Source of the DNA: JAFKFJ01 sp963786445
Lineage (GTDB): Bacteria; Pseudomonadota; Alphaproteobacteria; Acetobacterales; Acetobacteraceae
Direction of reading: 5' to 3'
NCBI GenBank assembly: GCA_963786445.1
Contig: CAWAZU010000031.1
Location: forward strand, 1-64,000
DNA length: 64,000 nucleotides
Each line of letters opens with the position of its first letter. Position 1 is the first letter of the stretch. The position numbers and the translations under genes were made by a program. Shown in pieces: positions 32,080 to 44,336 of this stretch. The notes beneath the pieces are model-generated. The model made no database searches and was not told where the DNA came from. It worked only from the letters and a program-made list of their open reading frames with translations.

Positions 32080-33909
32080 ATGAGTGCGCCGCGCGTCAAC
32101 GACTTCGTCGTCCGCTTCGCCAACGTCAACGGCTCCGGCTCGGCGAGCGCCAATCAGCTGTTCGCGCGCGCCATCCTGCGCATGGGCGTGCCGGCGACGC
32201 CGCGCAACATTTTCCCCTCCAACATCCAGGGCCTGCCGACCTGGTACGAGGTGCGCGTCTCCGAGACCGGGCATTTCGGCGCGCGCGGCGGCACCGACCT
32301 GATGGTGGCGATGAACCCGCAGACCTGGGACAAGGATGTCGCCAGCATTGCGCCGGGCGGCTACCTGTTTTACAACTCGACGCGGCCGGCACGGCATCTG
32401 CGCGACGACGTCACCGTGCTCGGCATGCCGCTGACCGCGCTGTGCAACGCCGAATACGAAGACCCGCGGCAGCGGCAGATTTTCAAGAACATCATGTATG
32501 TCGGCGCACTGTCCGCGCTGCTCGACATCGAAGCCGAGGTCGTCGAGCAGCTCGTCGCCGAGCAGTTCAAGGCAAAGGAAAAACTGATCGCGCCGAACGT
32601 GCATGCGCTGCGGCTCGGGCGCGACTATGCGTTGGCCAATTTCGCCTGCCCGATCGACCTGCGCGTGCGCCGCTCCGAGGCGGTGGGCGAGCGCATCTTC
32701 ATCGACGGCAACAGCGCCGCCGCCCTCGGCGCCGTCTATGGCGGCGCGACCGTCGCCGCGTGGTATCCGATCACGCCCTCGACCTCGCTCGCCGAAGCGT
32801 TCATGCGCTACTGCAAGCGCTATCGCACGGAGCCCCAGACCGGCCGCGCGCGCTATGCGATCGTGCAGGCCGAGGACGAGCTGGCGGCGCTCGGCATGGT
32901 GATCGGCGCCGGCTGGAACGGCGCGCGCGCCTTCACCGCGACCTCCGGTCCCGGCATTTCGCTGATGCAGGAATTCCTCGGGCTGGCGTATTTTGCGGAA
33001 ATTCCCGCGGTGATCTTCGACGTGCAGCGCGCCGGCCCGTCCACCGGCATGCCGACGCGCACGCAGCAATGCGACGTGATGGCCTGCGCCTATGCCTCCC
33101 ACGGCGACACGAAGCACGTGCTGCTGTTCCCCGAGGACCCGCGCGAATGCTTCGAGTTCGGCGCGCTGGCCTTCGACCTCGCGGACCGGCTGCAAACGCC
33201 GGTGTTCGTGCTGCTCGACCTCGACATCGGCATGAACGAGCGGCTGTGCGCGCCGTTCGCCTGGGACGATTCGCGGCGCCTCGACCGCGGCAAGGTGATG
33301 ACGGCGGCGGAGCTGGAGGCGGGGCGCGAGTTCGGCCGCTATCTCGACGTCGATCACGACGGCATCGCCTATCGCACGCTGCCCGGCACGCATCCGGCCA
33401 AGGGCGCGTTCTTCACCCGCGGCACCAGCCGCGACGAATACGCGCGCTACACCGAGGAGGGTGCGGCCTATCAGCGCAACATGGAGCGGCTGCTGCGCAA
33501 GTTCGCGACCGCGAAGCAGCACGTGCCGCGCCCGCTGAAGCGCGACGCCGCCGAGCCGACGCGGTTCGGCGCGATCTATTACGGCTCGACCGCGCCGGCG
33601 ATGGACGAGGCCGCCGCGATGCTGGCGGCGCAGGGAGTTGCGATCGACCTGCTGCGCGTGCGCGGCTTCCCGTTCCACGACGAGGTGATGGAGTTCATCG
33701 CGCGCCACGACAGGGTTTTCGTGGTCGAGCAGAACCGCGATGCGCAGCTGCGCACGCTGCTGATCAACGAGGGCGAGATCGATCCGGCAAAGCTGCCGCG
33801 GGTGCTGCACTACGACGGCACGCCGATCACCGCCCGCTTCATCGCCGCCGCCATCGGCGACGCCGCGGAAGCGGCGAAGATCGTCCCGTTGCGCAAGGCC
33901 GTGCCATGA
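32080..33909 (+). CDS. 2-oxoacid:ferredoxin oxidoreductase, fused gamma-alpha subunit
   Basis: The 609-residue product has an N-terminal gamma domain (about 1-190, with SGSASANQLFARAI and a FGARGGTD segment) and an alpha domain (from about 205, with WYPITPSTSLAEAF). With the next gene it should form the thiamine-diphosphate enzyme that decarboxylates a 2-oxoacid to its acyl-CoA while reducing ferredoxin. The substrate (2-oxoglutarate, branched or aryl) is not decided by sequence. The start could be ATG 32062 or 32080; the latter begins the homologous segment. Its stop overlaps the beta-subunit start. Confidence 0.88.
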   Translation: MSAPRVNDFVVRFANVNGSGSASANQLFARAILRMGVPATPRNIFPSNIQGLPTWYEVRVSETGHFGARGGTDLMVAMNPQTWDKDVASIAPGGYLFYNSTRPARHLRDDVTVLGMPLTALCNAEYEDPRQRQIFKNIMYVGALSALLDIEAEVVEQLVAEQFKAKEKLIAPNVHALRLGRDYALANFACPIDLRVRRSEAVGERIFIDGNSAAALGAVYGGATVAAWYPITPSTSLAEAFMRYCKRYRTEPQTGRARYAIVQAEDELAALGMVIGAGWNGARAFTATSGPGISLMQEFLGLAYFAEIPAVIFDVQRAGPSTGMPTRTQQCDVMACAYASHGDTKHVLLFPEDPRECFEFGALAFDLADRLQTPVFVLLDLDIGMNERLCAPFAWDDSRRLDRGKVMTAAELEAGREFGRYLDVDHDGIAYRTLPGTHPAKGAFFTRGTSRDEYARYTEEGAAYQRNMERLLRKFATAKQHVPRPLKRDAAEPTRFGAIYYGSTAPAMDEAAAMLAAQGVAIDLLRVRGFPFHDEVMEFIARHDRVFVVEQNRDAQLRTLLINEGEIDPAKLPRVLHYDGTPITARFIAAAIGDAAEAAKIVPLRKAVP

Positions 33910-34961
33910 GCTTCCTCCCCAAGCCCCAGCTGCACCATCCGGAACTCGCCGCCAACGTGCTCGGCTTCACGCGCCGCGACTACGAGGGCGCGATCTCGAC
34001 GTTGTGCGCCGGTTGCGGGCACGATTCGATCAGTGCGGCGATCATCCGCGCCTGCTTCGAGCTGTCGCTGCCGCCGCATCGCATCGCCAAACTCTCCGGC
34101 ATCGGCTGCTCGTCGAAGACACCGACCTATTTCCTCGGCGCCTCGCACGGCTTCAATTCCGTCCACGGGCGCATGCCGAGCGTGCTGACCGGCGCCAATC
34201 TCGCCAACCGCGACCTGATCTATCTCGGGGTTTCCGGCGACGGCGATTCCGCCTCGATCGGCCTCGGCCAGTTCGCGCACGCGCTGCGCCGCGGCGTCAA
34301 CATGCTCTATATCGTCGAGAACAACGGCGTCTATGGCCTCACCAAGGGCCAGTTCTCCGCCACCTCCGACAAGGGGGCGAAGAGCAAGACAGGCGTCGCC
34401 AACACCAACTCCGCGATCGACCTGGTCGGCCTCGCGCTGCAGCTCGGCGCCACCTTCGTCGCGCGCAGCTTTTCCGGCGACAAGACGCAGCTGGTGCCGC
34501 TCGTCAAGGCGGCGTTGCAGCACGAGGGGGCGGCGTTCATCGACTGCATCTCGCCCTGCGTGCAGTTCAACAACCACGTCGGCAGCACGAAAAGCTTTGA
34601 CTACGTGCGTGAGCACAACGAGGCGGTGAACCGGCTCGATGTCATCACCGACCGCGAGGAGATCACCGCCGAGTACGCGCCCGGCAAGGTGGAGATCGTC
34701 AAGCAGCACGACGGCAGCCTGCTGGCGCTGCGCAAGCTCGCCGCCGACTACGACCCGCACGACCGCGGCGCGGCCATCAACTACCTGCACGAGCGCAGTG
34801 CCGCCGGCGAGATCGTCACCGGCCTGCTCTACGTCGATCCCGAGCCGCAGGCGCTGCACGCGCATCTCAACACGGTCGCGGCACCGCTCAACACGCTGGG
34901 CGAGGCCGAACTGTGTCCGGGATCGGCGGCGCTGGAAAAGCTCAACGCGGCGCTGCGCTGA
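33906..34961 (+). CDS. 2-oxoacid:ferredoxin oxidoreductase, beta subunit
   Basis: The 351-residue product has the thiamine diphosphate motif GDGDSASIGLGQ followed by ENNGVYGLTKGQ near residue 140. The cluster-binding cysteines appear in LCAGCGHD, GIGCSSKTP and ISPCVQFNN. It pairs with the gamma-alpha subunit before it (ATGA overlap). Enzymes of this family are often oxygen-sensitive, but versions tolerant of air occur in aerobic proteobacteria. The gene converges on mepA. Confidence 0.9.
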   Translation: MSFLPKPQLHHPELAANVLGFTRRDYEGAISTLCAGCGHDSISAAIIRACFELSLPPHRIAKLSGIGCSSKTPTYFLGASHGFNSVHGRMPSVLTGANLANRDLIYLGVSGDGDSASIGLGQFAHALRRGVNMLYIVENNGVYGLTKGQFSATSDKGAKSKTGVANTNSAIDLVGLALQLGATFVARSFSGDKTQLVPLVKAALQHEGAAFIDCISPCVQFNNHVGSTKSFDYVREHNEAVNRLDVITDREEITAEYAPGKVEIVKQHDGSLLALRKLAADYDPHDRGAAINYLHERSAAGEIVTGLLYVDPEPQALHAHLNTVAAPLNTLGEAELCPGSAALEKLNAALR

Positions 34962-34994
34962 TCCGCTGCCGCTCGCGGAACGGCGGCGACAGCC

Positions 34995-35771
34995 TCATTC
35001 GCCGAGCACGGCGCGGCACGCGGCCGGCAGCGCGGGCGGCGGCGCCGGATGTGGCGGCGTCGGCGGCTGCATCGGCTGCGCGAACCACCAGTCCAGCGTG
35101 GCATCGCACCCGTCGCCCGGCGGCGGCGGCGGACCCTCGACGCACTGCGTCTGGCCGGCGGGGCAGCGCAGGCGGATGTGCATGTGGCTGGTATGTCCCC
35201 ACCACGGCCGGATCAGCCGCAGCCACGCGCGGTCGCCGCGCACGTCCGCGCACAGAAGTCGCTTGATCGCCGGATTGACCAGGATGCGATCGACGCCGGG
35301 CAGGCTCGCCGCCAGATGCAGCAGCGTGATGTCCGCGGCCGACCAGTGCGCCGGGTCCACGTCGCGCCCGTCGGCGCGCACCATGCCGGGCGGCACCAGC
35401 TCGTCGCGCGCCGCTTGCGGCAGTGCCGGGTGCGGCGCGAGGTCGAGCCACACATCCGCCTCCAGCCCGATTTCGTGCCCGGCATGGCCGGCCAGCGGCC
35501 CGCCGCGCAGTGCCGAGAGGTCGCCGACATAGAGGTCCGGCAGCCCCGCCGCCTGCGCCCTTCGGCCGAGCTCCAGCAGCGCGCCGATCAGCACCGGCGC
35601 GCCCCAGAACGTGCTGTACGGGGCGCGGATGGTCTGCAATCCGGGCGCGGTGTCGGGCAGGCGCGCGGCACCGCGGATGCAGCCGGCGCTCGGCCGGCCG
35701 ATGATCTCCACCGGCGGCGCCGCGGCGGCGAGGACGACCAGCAGCAGCGGCAGCACTCGGAGGCGGCGCAT
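34995..35771 (-). CDS. mepA: Penicillin-insensitive murein endopeptidase
   Basis: MepA is a periplasmic LAS-type zinc peptidase that cuts D-Ala-mDAP cross-links. The 258-residue product has a short signal peptide and the metal-site segments HAGHEIGLEADVW and WGHTSHMHIRL. The C-terminal 40 residues are Pro-rich before a final cysteine segment. ATG 35771 is preceded directly by an in-frame GTG, so the start is uncertain by one codon. gtrA lies 69 nt upstream on the same strand. Confidence 0.88.
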   Translation of the reverse strand: MRRLRVLPLLLVVLAAAAPPVEIIGRPSAGCIRGAARLPDTAPGLQTIRAPYSTFWGAPVLIGALLELGRRAQAAGLPDLYVGDLSALRGGPLAGHAGHEIGLEADVWLDLAPHPALPQAARDELVPPGMVRADGRDVDPAHWSAADITLLHLAASLPGVDRILVNPAIKRLLCADVRGDRAWLRLIRPWWGHTSHMHIRLRCPAGQTQCVEGPPPPPGDGCDATLDWWFAQPMQPPTPPHPAPPPALPAACRAVLGE

Positions 35772-35840
35772 CACCGCTTGCTCGCCCGCGGAACCGGCGA
35801 CGTCAATCCCGCATCACGCCGCGCCGCCCGCGTCGCATCG

Positions 35841-36218
35841 TCAGCGGAAGACGAGCCGTCGCGAGAGCGTGAAATTGGCAAACATTCCGGTGATCGAACC
35901 CGCAGCGACCGCAATCACCGGATTGGCGGCGCACAGTACCGAGACAGTCACGAGAGTAAAATACGCGCCACGGTTGAGCACGAAGCCGAGGCTGTTGGCG
36001 GCCAGGAACTTCGCCCATTGCCGATGCACCGCGCCGGTGCTGAGGCCACGGAAGGTCCAGACGCGGTTGAGCGCCCAGTTCGCCGAGGCGGCGACGAAGA
36101 ACGCCAGCAGGCCCGCGCCGTACAGGCCGAGCGTGCCACGGCTGGCATAGACGGTGGCGGTATCGACCAGGAAGCCGAACGTGCCGACCGTGCCGAAACG
36201 GAGGAATTGCGCCAGCAT
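35841..36218 (-). CDS. GtrA family membrane protein
   Basis: The 125-residue product has four hydrophobic segments and the family signature FLRFGTVGTFGFLVDTATVY at the start, with NFTLSRRLVFR at the end. GtrA-like proteins are thought to flip polyprenyl-linked sugars or support cell-surface glycosylation. ATG 36218 fits the family start; ATG 36278 would add 20 residues. It is divergent from coxS-like gene 36473. Confidence 0.82.
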   Translation of the reverse strand: MLAQFLRFGTVGTFGFLVDTATVYASRGTLGLYGAGLLAFFVAASANWALNRVWTFRGLSTGAVHRQWAKFLAANSLGFVLNRGAYFTLVTVSVLCAANPVIAVAAGSITGMFANFTLSRRLVFR

Positions 36219-36472
36219 GGCAACGGTCTCTAGCCGCGGCGCGAGCGGAGGGGAAGGGCGGCGTGACGAGTTGATCATCGCCACGGCGGGCATGCATGGG
36301 CCGCACCCCGGGGCGGTTGCACCAGCCCGCGCCAGCGGACCGCCGGGCGTTCCGGCGATGTGCGGGGGTCGCGGGCGACCGCGGCGGTCTGTTCGGGCCG
36401 CCGGCGCCTTGACCATCCTCGGCGCGGATGCCAACACTCCGGCCATATCACGAGCGGGTTAGGGAGGGACGC

Positions 36473-36970
<498 letters not shown>

Positions 36971-37009
36971 CCGCGTCGCGACACCGGCCGGCAAGGGGAG
37001 AAACACAAG

Positions 37010-39392
<2,383 letters not shown>

Positions 39393-39407
39393 AAGGGACC
39401 GACAGCG

Positions 39408-40199
39408 ATGTACGATTTCGCGTATCAGAGGCCGGCGAACGTCGCCGATGCGGTCAAGCTGCTCGCCGACCCGGAGGCGAAGCCGCTGGCCGGCGGCATG
39501 ACGCTGATCCCGGTGCTCAAGCAGCGGCTGAACAGGCCGAGCACCGTGGTCGATCTGGCGAGACTCGGGCTGGCCGGCATCACGGTTGCCGGTGGGACGG
39601 TGACGATCGGCGCCATGACCACGCATGTGACGGTGGCGCGGTCGGCCGAGGTGAAGAAGGCGATCCCGGCGCTGGCGTCGCTGGCGGCGGAGATCGGCGA
39701 TCCGGCGGTGCGCTATCGCGGCACGATCGGCGGCTCGCTCGCCAACAACGACCCGACGGCGGACTATCCGGCGGCGGTGCTGGCGCTCGGCGCGACGATC
39801 CGCACCGACCGGCGGACGATCGAGGCGGATGCGTATTTCCGGGGCATGTTCACGACCGCGCTGCAGCCGGGCGAGATCATCACCGCGGTCGCGTTCCCGG
39901 TGCCGGAGAAGGCGGCCTACGTGAAATTCCCCAACCCGGCCTCGCGCTATGCGATGGTCGGCGTGTTCGTGGCCAAAGGGCCGAAGGGCGTGCGCGTGGC
40001 GGTGACCGGCGCCGGCCAGAACGGCGTGTTCCGCCACGCGGGGTTCGAGCAGGCACTGGCGAAGTCCTGGAGTGCCGCTTCGCTCGACGGGGTGGCAACG
40101 GCGGCGGCCGACCTGAACAGCGACATCCACGGCAGTGCGGAGTATCGCGCGCACCTTGTCGGCGTGATCGCGAAACGCGCGGTGGCCGCGGCGGGCTGA
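39408..40199 (+). CDS. Molybdenum hydroxylase FAD subunit (CoxM-like)
   Basis: The 263-residue product has the FAD-binding motifs AGGMTLIP (about 29-36) and GGSLANNDP near 107, then the CO-dehydrogenase flavoprotein C-terminal domain. It takes electrons from the small subunit and passes them to the respiratory chain or another acceptor. It starts 15 nt after the large subunit, completing the operon. Confidence 0.93.
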   Translation: MYDFAYQRPANVADAVKLLADPEAKPLAGGMTLIPVLKQRLNRPSTVVDLARLGLAGITVAGGTVTIGAMTTHVTVARSAEVKKAIPALASLAAEIGDPAVRYRGTIGGSLANNDPTADYPAAVLALGATIRTDRRTIEADAYFRGMFTTALQPGEIITAVAFPVPEKAAYVKFPNPASRYAMVGVFVAKGPKGVRVAVTGAGQNGVFRHAGFEQALAKSWSAASLDGVATAAADLNSDIHGSAEYRAHLVGVIAKRAVAAAG

Positions 40200-40220
40200 T
40201 CCGCTTCGTCGGCAAGGCAT

Positions 40221-40271
40221 GGGGATCGCGTCGGGTCGCGGCGTGACATCCGGCGTCGTGTCACGATCCCC
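40221..40271. terminator. Interrupted inverted repeat after the molybdenum hydroxylase operon
   Basis: GGGGATCG (40221-40228) pairs with CGATCCCC (40264-40271), and inside it GTGACA (40243-40248) pairs with TGTCAC (40259-40264, sharing one base). A 14-nt bulge separates the two stems on the left. It may end the coxSLM transcript; no T-run is present. Confidence 0.35.
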
Positions 40272-40295
40272 CCGCCGTTCGCAGGCCGCGCCGGC

Positions 40296-40301
40296 TTGAC
40301 A
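40296..40301 (+). promoter_or_regulatory. -35-like TTGACA before the sugar-acid cluster
   Basis: A consensus TTGACA stands 49 nt before the first gene of the cluster. No convincing -10 box follows at 16-18 bp in this GC-rich stretch, so only the upstream half of a promoter is supported. Confidence 0.3.
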
Positions 40302-40349
40302 AACCGGCCGGGGCGGCCCGACGCTGTCGTCGCCGGAACGGGGGCGCCC

Positions 40350-41546
40350 ATGAAGATCACCGCGATCGAGACGCTGCGCGCCACGGAATTCGCCAACCTG
40401 CTATGGGTGCGCGTGCATACCGACGAGGGCATCACCGGCCTCGGCGAGACGTTCCTGATGCCGCAGACCGTGGAAGCCTATATCCACGAAACGGCGGCGC
40501 CGAAACTGCTCGGCCACGATCCGCTGGCGATCGACCGGATCGCCAAGGACCTGACCGGCTATCTTGGCTTCCGCTCCACCGGAGCGGAAATGCGCGGCAA
40601 TTCCGCGCTCGACATCGCGCTGTGGGACCTGTTCGGCAAAGTCACCGGCCAGCCGATCGCGCAACTGCTCGGCGGGTTCTCGCGCCGCCGCATCCGCACC
40701 TACAACACCTGTGCCGGCACCGCCTATATGCGCAGCAACATCGGCCAGCGCAGCGGCAACTGGGGGCTGGGTGCGACGCGCGAGTACGACGATCTCGACG
40801 CCTTCCTGCACCGCGCCGACGAACTCGCCGCCGACCTGCTCGGCGAGGGCATCACGGCGATGAAGATCTGGCCGTTCGACCTCGCCGCCGAACACCACGA
40901 CGGGCAATACATATCGCCGCTCGAATTAAAGACCGCCCTCGTGCCGTTCGAGAAGATTCGCAAATCGGTCGGCGACGGCATGGACATCATGGTGGAGTTC
41001 CACTCGCTCTGGCAGCTCCTGCCGGCGATCGCGATCGCCAAATCCCTCGCGCCGTTCGGCACGTTCTGGCACGAGGACCCGATCAAGATGGACAGCCTCG
41101 CCAGCCTGGCGCGCTACGCCGCGGCCTCGCCGGCGCCGATCTGCGCGTCGGAGACGCTGGCGACGCGCTGGGCGTTCCGCGACCTGCTGGAGACCGGCGC
41201 GGCCGGCGTGGTGATGCTCGATCTCTCGTGGTGCGGCGGCATTTCCGAAGCCCGGAAAATCGCATCGATGGCGGAGGCGTGGCATTTGCCGGTGGCGCCG
41301 CACGACTGCACCGGCCCGGTGGTGCTGTGCGCCTCGACGCATCTGGCGCTGAACGCGCCCAACGCGCTGGTGCAGGAAAGCGTGCGCGCCTATTACCGCA
41401 CCTGGTATCGCGATCTGGTCACCGCGGTGCCGGAGGTCGCCGACGGCCACATCACGGTGCCGCCGGGGCCGGGCCTCGGCCTCGACCTGCTGCCCGACAT
41501 CGAACAGAGGTTCAGCGTGGCGAAGCGGATGTCCGAACTCGAATAG
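40350..41546 (+). CDS. Enolase-superfamily dehydratase/racemase (MR/MLE family)
   Basis: The 398-residue product has the capping domain and TIM barrel of the mandelate racemase/muconate lactonising family. Likely metal and base positions are visible in AMKIW near 173, MVEFHS near 214, FWHEDP near 238 and ASETLATR near 265. By eye it resembles sugar-acid dehydratases of the galactonate/glucarate neighbourhood, but the exact substrate is open. ATG 40350 is chosen for the MKITAIETLR start. It begins a rightward cluster with a sugar ABC importer. Confidence 0.85.
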   Translation: MKITAIETLRATEFANLLWVRVHTDEGITGLGETFLMPQTVEAYIHETAAPKLLGHDPLAIDRIAKDLTGYLGFRSTGAEMRGNSALDIALWDLFGKVTGQPIAQLLGGFSRRRIRTYNTCAGTAYMRSNIGQRSGNWGLGATREYDDLDAFLHRADELAADLLGEGITAMKIWPFDLAAEHHDGQYISPLELKTALVPFEKIRKSVGDGMDIMVEFHSLWQLLPAIAIAKSLAPFGTFWHEDPIKMDSLASLARYAAASPAPICASETLATRWAFRDLLETGAAGVVMLDLSWCGGISEARKIASMAEAWHLPVAPHDCTGPVVLCASTHLALNAPNALVQESVRAYYRTWYRDLVTAVPEVADGHITVPPGPGLGLDLLPDIEQRFSVAKRMSELE

Positions 41547-41578
41547 GCGACGCAAGCAAACAAGGGAGGAAACCAGAC

Positions 41579-42556
41579 ATGCGCAGACACATCATCGGAG
41601 CGAGCCTGCTCGCGCTCGGCCTCGCCTGCGGCGGGGCGGCGCGGGCGGAGCCGCTCACCATCGTCTTCACGCACCACTCGTCCGCGTCCAATCCGTTCTG
41701 GCAGGCGGTGAAGAAGGGATTCGACGACGCCTGCGCGAAAATCCATGCGAGCTGCCAGATGACGTTCCTGCAGAACGAGGGCGCGATCGAGCAGCAGGTC
41801 GCCAACATGCAGGCGGCGCTGGCGCGGCATCCCGACGCGCTGATCACGGCGCTGGCCGACAACCACGCCTTCATCGGCGTGCTGACGCAGGCGCGCAAGC
41901 AGGGCACCATCGTCATCGCCGCCAACGTCGATGCGACCGAGGGGCCGGAACGCGAACTGCGCGAGGCGTTCATCGGCCAGAACTTCATTCCCGCCGGCGA
42001 AAGTCTCGCGCGCGCGCTGTCCAAGCAGTTCCCGAAGACGGGCGATCTGCGCATCCTGGTCGGCGTCAGCGCGCCCGGCCAGAACTGGGCCGAGCAGCGG
42101 GCGCAGGGCGTGATGAACGGGCTGGAGGAATACAAGAAGGCCAATCCGGGCCGGAAGATCGTGATCGACAAGATCGATTCCGGCACCGACGGCGCGATCA
42201 CCGCCGACCGTGTCGGCGCCTACATCACCGCGCACCCCGACACCAACGCCTATTTCGACATGGGCCTGTGGCACTCGGCGGTCGCGCGGACGCTCAAGGA
42301 CCGCGGCATCCCGCCCGGAAAGATCCTGATGGGCGGCTTCGATCTCGTCACACAGGTGCTGCAGGAGATGAAGGCCGGCTACATCCAGGTGGAGGTCGAT
42401 CAGCAGCCCTACGAGCAAGGCTTCATGCCGGTGATGGAAGTGTATCTGGCGAAGAATTTCGGTCTCGCACCGGCGAACATCGACACCGGCGAGGCGCTGG
42501 TCACGCCGGACCAGGTCGATGCGATCATGGGCCTGGCGAAGCAGGGCCTGCGCTGA
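41579..42556 (+). CDS. Sugar ABC transporter, periplasmic substrate-binding protein
   Basis: The 325-residue product has a signal peptide ending near residue 23 (GAARAEP) and a type I periplasmic-binding fold of the ribose/fructose-binding kind, starting TIVFTHHSSASNPFWQAVKKG. It lies between the first dehydratase and the permease gene and should deliver the substrate to that permease. ATG 41579 follows GGGAGG. Confidence 0.9.
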   Translation: MRRHIIGASLLALGLACGGAARAEPLTIVFTHHSSASNPFWQAVKKGFDDACAKIHASCQMTFLQNEGAIEQQVANMQAALARHPDALITALADNHAFIGVLTQARKQGTIVIAANVDATEGPERELREAFIGQNFIPAGESLARALSKQFPKTGDLRILVGVSAPGQNWAEQRAQGVMNGLEEYKKANPGRKIVIDKIDSGTDGAITADRVGAYITAHPDTNAYFDMGLWHSAVARTLKDRGIPPGKILMGGFDLVTQVLQEMKAGYIQVEVDQQPYEQGFMPVMEVYLAKNFGLAPANIDTGEALVTPDQVDAIMGLAKQGLR

Positions 42557-42616
42557 CGCAAGGCAGGCGGCCCGGCACCGCGCCGGGCCGCTGCCGCCGA
42601 CCGGCGGGGACGCGAC

Positions 42617-43600
42617 GTGCGCAACCTGTTTCGCATCTACCTGGAAAAGCCCGAACTCGCCGGCATCGCACTGCTCGCCGTGCTGATCGCGGTGTTCGAG
42701 TTGCGTTCGAACGGCACGTTCCTCTCGCCCGACAATCTGCGCGGCATCCTCGGCTTGCTGCCCGAAGTGGGGCTGGTCTCGATCGGCGTCACCGTGCTGA
42801 TGATCTGCGGCGAGTTCGACCTCTCCGTCGGCTCGGTGTTCGCGCTGATGCCGATGGTGGCGGCGGTCCTGATGGAGCGCAGTGTCGGCTTCCTGCCGGC
42901 GGTCCTGGCCGGCCTGGCGGTGTGCGTCGGGATCGGGCTGGTCAACGGCTTCATCACGCTGCGCTTCGCGATCCCGAGCTTCATCACCACGCTGGGGATG
43001 CTGTTCATCGCGCGCTCGCTGACGGTGGTGATCTCCGGCGGCTTCCCGCCGGTGCTGCCCGACGCCATCCCGGCCTGGCTGTTCACGCAGTTCATCGGGC
43101 CGGGCGGGCTGATCCGCATGTCGTTCCTGTGGTTCGTCGGCATCGCGCTGCTCGCCTCGGCGGTGCTGTCGCTGACCAATGTCGGCAACTGGATCAAATC
43201 GACCGGCGGCTTCCTGGAAGCCGCCGCCGCGATGGGCATTCCGGTGAACCGCGTGAAGCTGGGCTGCTTCCTGGTCTCCTCGCTGCTGGCGGGCTTCGCC
43301 GGGCTGATCCAGGTGCTGCGGCTCGCCTCGCCGCTGCCCTCGATCGGCCAGGGGCTGGAGCTGCAGGCGGTAGCGGCGGCGGTGATCGGCGGCACGGCGC
43401 TGACCGGCGGCGTCGGCACGGTGCTCGGCGCGATCGTCGGCGCGCTGCTGATCCGCGTGATCGACAACGGGCTGGTGCTGACGCAGGTGGACGCCAACTG
43501 GTTCCAGTTCGCCGTCGGCGCGCTCACCATCTTTGCCGTGGTCGCTAATTCCTGGCTGCGCCGCGCCGCGCGCCGCATCCGCATCGAGACCGGGGCATGA
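42617..43600 (+). CDS. Sugar ABC transporter, permease
   Basis: The 327-residue product has about eight to ten hydrophobic segments and the RbsC/FrcC family signatures GEFDLSVGSVFAL near 75 and GGTALTGGVGTVLGAIVGA near 265. The start is GTG 42617; the stop overlaps the ATPase ATG. It forms the membrane channel with the flanking binding protein and ATPase. Confidence 0.92.
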   Translation: MRNLFRIYLEKPELAGIALLAVLIAVFELRSNGTFLSPDNLRGILGLLPEVGLVSIGVTVLMICGEFDLSVGSVFALMPMVAAVLMERSVGFLPAVLAGLAVCVGIGLVNGFITLRFAIPSFITTLGMLFIARSLTVVISGGFPPVLPDAIPAWLFTQFIGPGGLIRMSFLWFVGIALLASAVLSLTNVGNWIKSTGGFLEAAAAMGIPVNRVKLGCFLVSSLLAGFAGLIQVLRLASPLPSIGQGLELQAVAAAVIGGTALTGGVGTVLGAIVGALLIRVIDNGLVLTQVDANWFQFAVGALTIFAVVANSWLRRAARRIRIETGA

Positions 43601-44328
43601 CCGCGCCGATCGTCGAATGCCGCGGCGTACACAAATGGTATGCCGGCGTGCATGCGCTCAACGACATCAACTTCGCCATCGCGCCCGGCCAGGTCGTCGG
43701 CCTGGTCGGCGACAACGGCGCCGGCAAGTCCACGCTCATCAAGATTTTCTCCGGCGTCCACAAGCAGGATTCGGGAGCAGTGCTGATCGATGGCAGGCTG
43801 GCCCAGATGCGCTCGCCCAAGGACGCCATGCGGCTGGGGATCGAGACGATCTATCAGACCAACTCGATGGTCCCGACCATGTCGATCGCGCGCAACCTGT
43901 TCCTCGGCCGCGAGCCGCTCAGCTTCGGCGCGTTCGGCGTCGGCCTGCTCGACCAGGAGCGGATGCGTCGCGAGAGCATTCACGCCATCGCCGACGTGGA
44001 CCTGCATCTGCGCTCGCCGGAGGCGCTGGTCGGCGAGCTGTCGGGCGGGCAGCGGCAGGGCGTGGCGATCGCGCGCGCGATGCACTTCAAGTCGAAGCTG
44101 CTGATCCTCGACGAACCGACCAACCATCTCTCGGTCAAGGAAACCAACAAGGTGCTTGGCTTCATCCGCGGGCTGCAGCCGCAGGGCATCACCGGCATCT
44201 TCATCAGCCACAACATCCATCACGTGTTCCTGTGCTGCGACCGCGTGATCGCGATGGCGCGCGGCGCGATCGTGTTCGACAGCACGGTCGATGCCACCTC
44301 GATCGACGAAATCCACGAACTGCTGTGA
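43597..44328 (+). CDS. Sugar ABC transporter, ATP-binding protein
   Basis: The 243-residue product has one ABC domain: Walker A GDNGAGKST near 38, signature LSGGQRQ near 149 and Walker B LLILDEPT near 168. It is half the size of RbsA-type ATPases, which carry two ABC domains, and so matches the fructose-type FrcA arrangement. A dimer of this protein would power the permease. Confidence 0.92.
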   Translation: MTAPIVECRGVHKWYAGVHALNDINFAIAPGQVVGLVGDNGAGKSTLIKIFSGVHKQDSGAVLIDGRLAQMRSPKDAMRLGIETIYQTNSMVPTMSIARNLFLGREPLSFGAFGVGLLDQERMRRESIHAIADVDLHLRSPEALVGELSGGQRQGVAIARAMHFKSKLLILDEPTNHLSVKETNKVLGFIRGLQPQGITGIFISHNIHHVFLCCDRVIAMARGAIVFDSTVDATSIDEIHELL

Positions 44329-44336
44329 GGCCGCCC

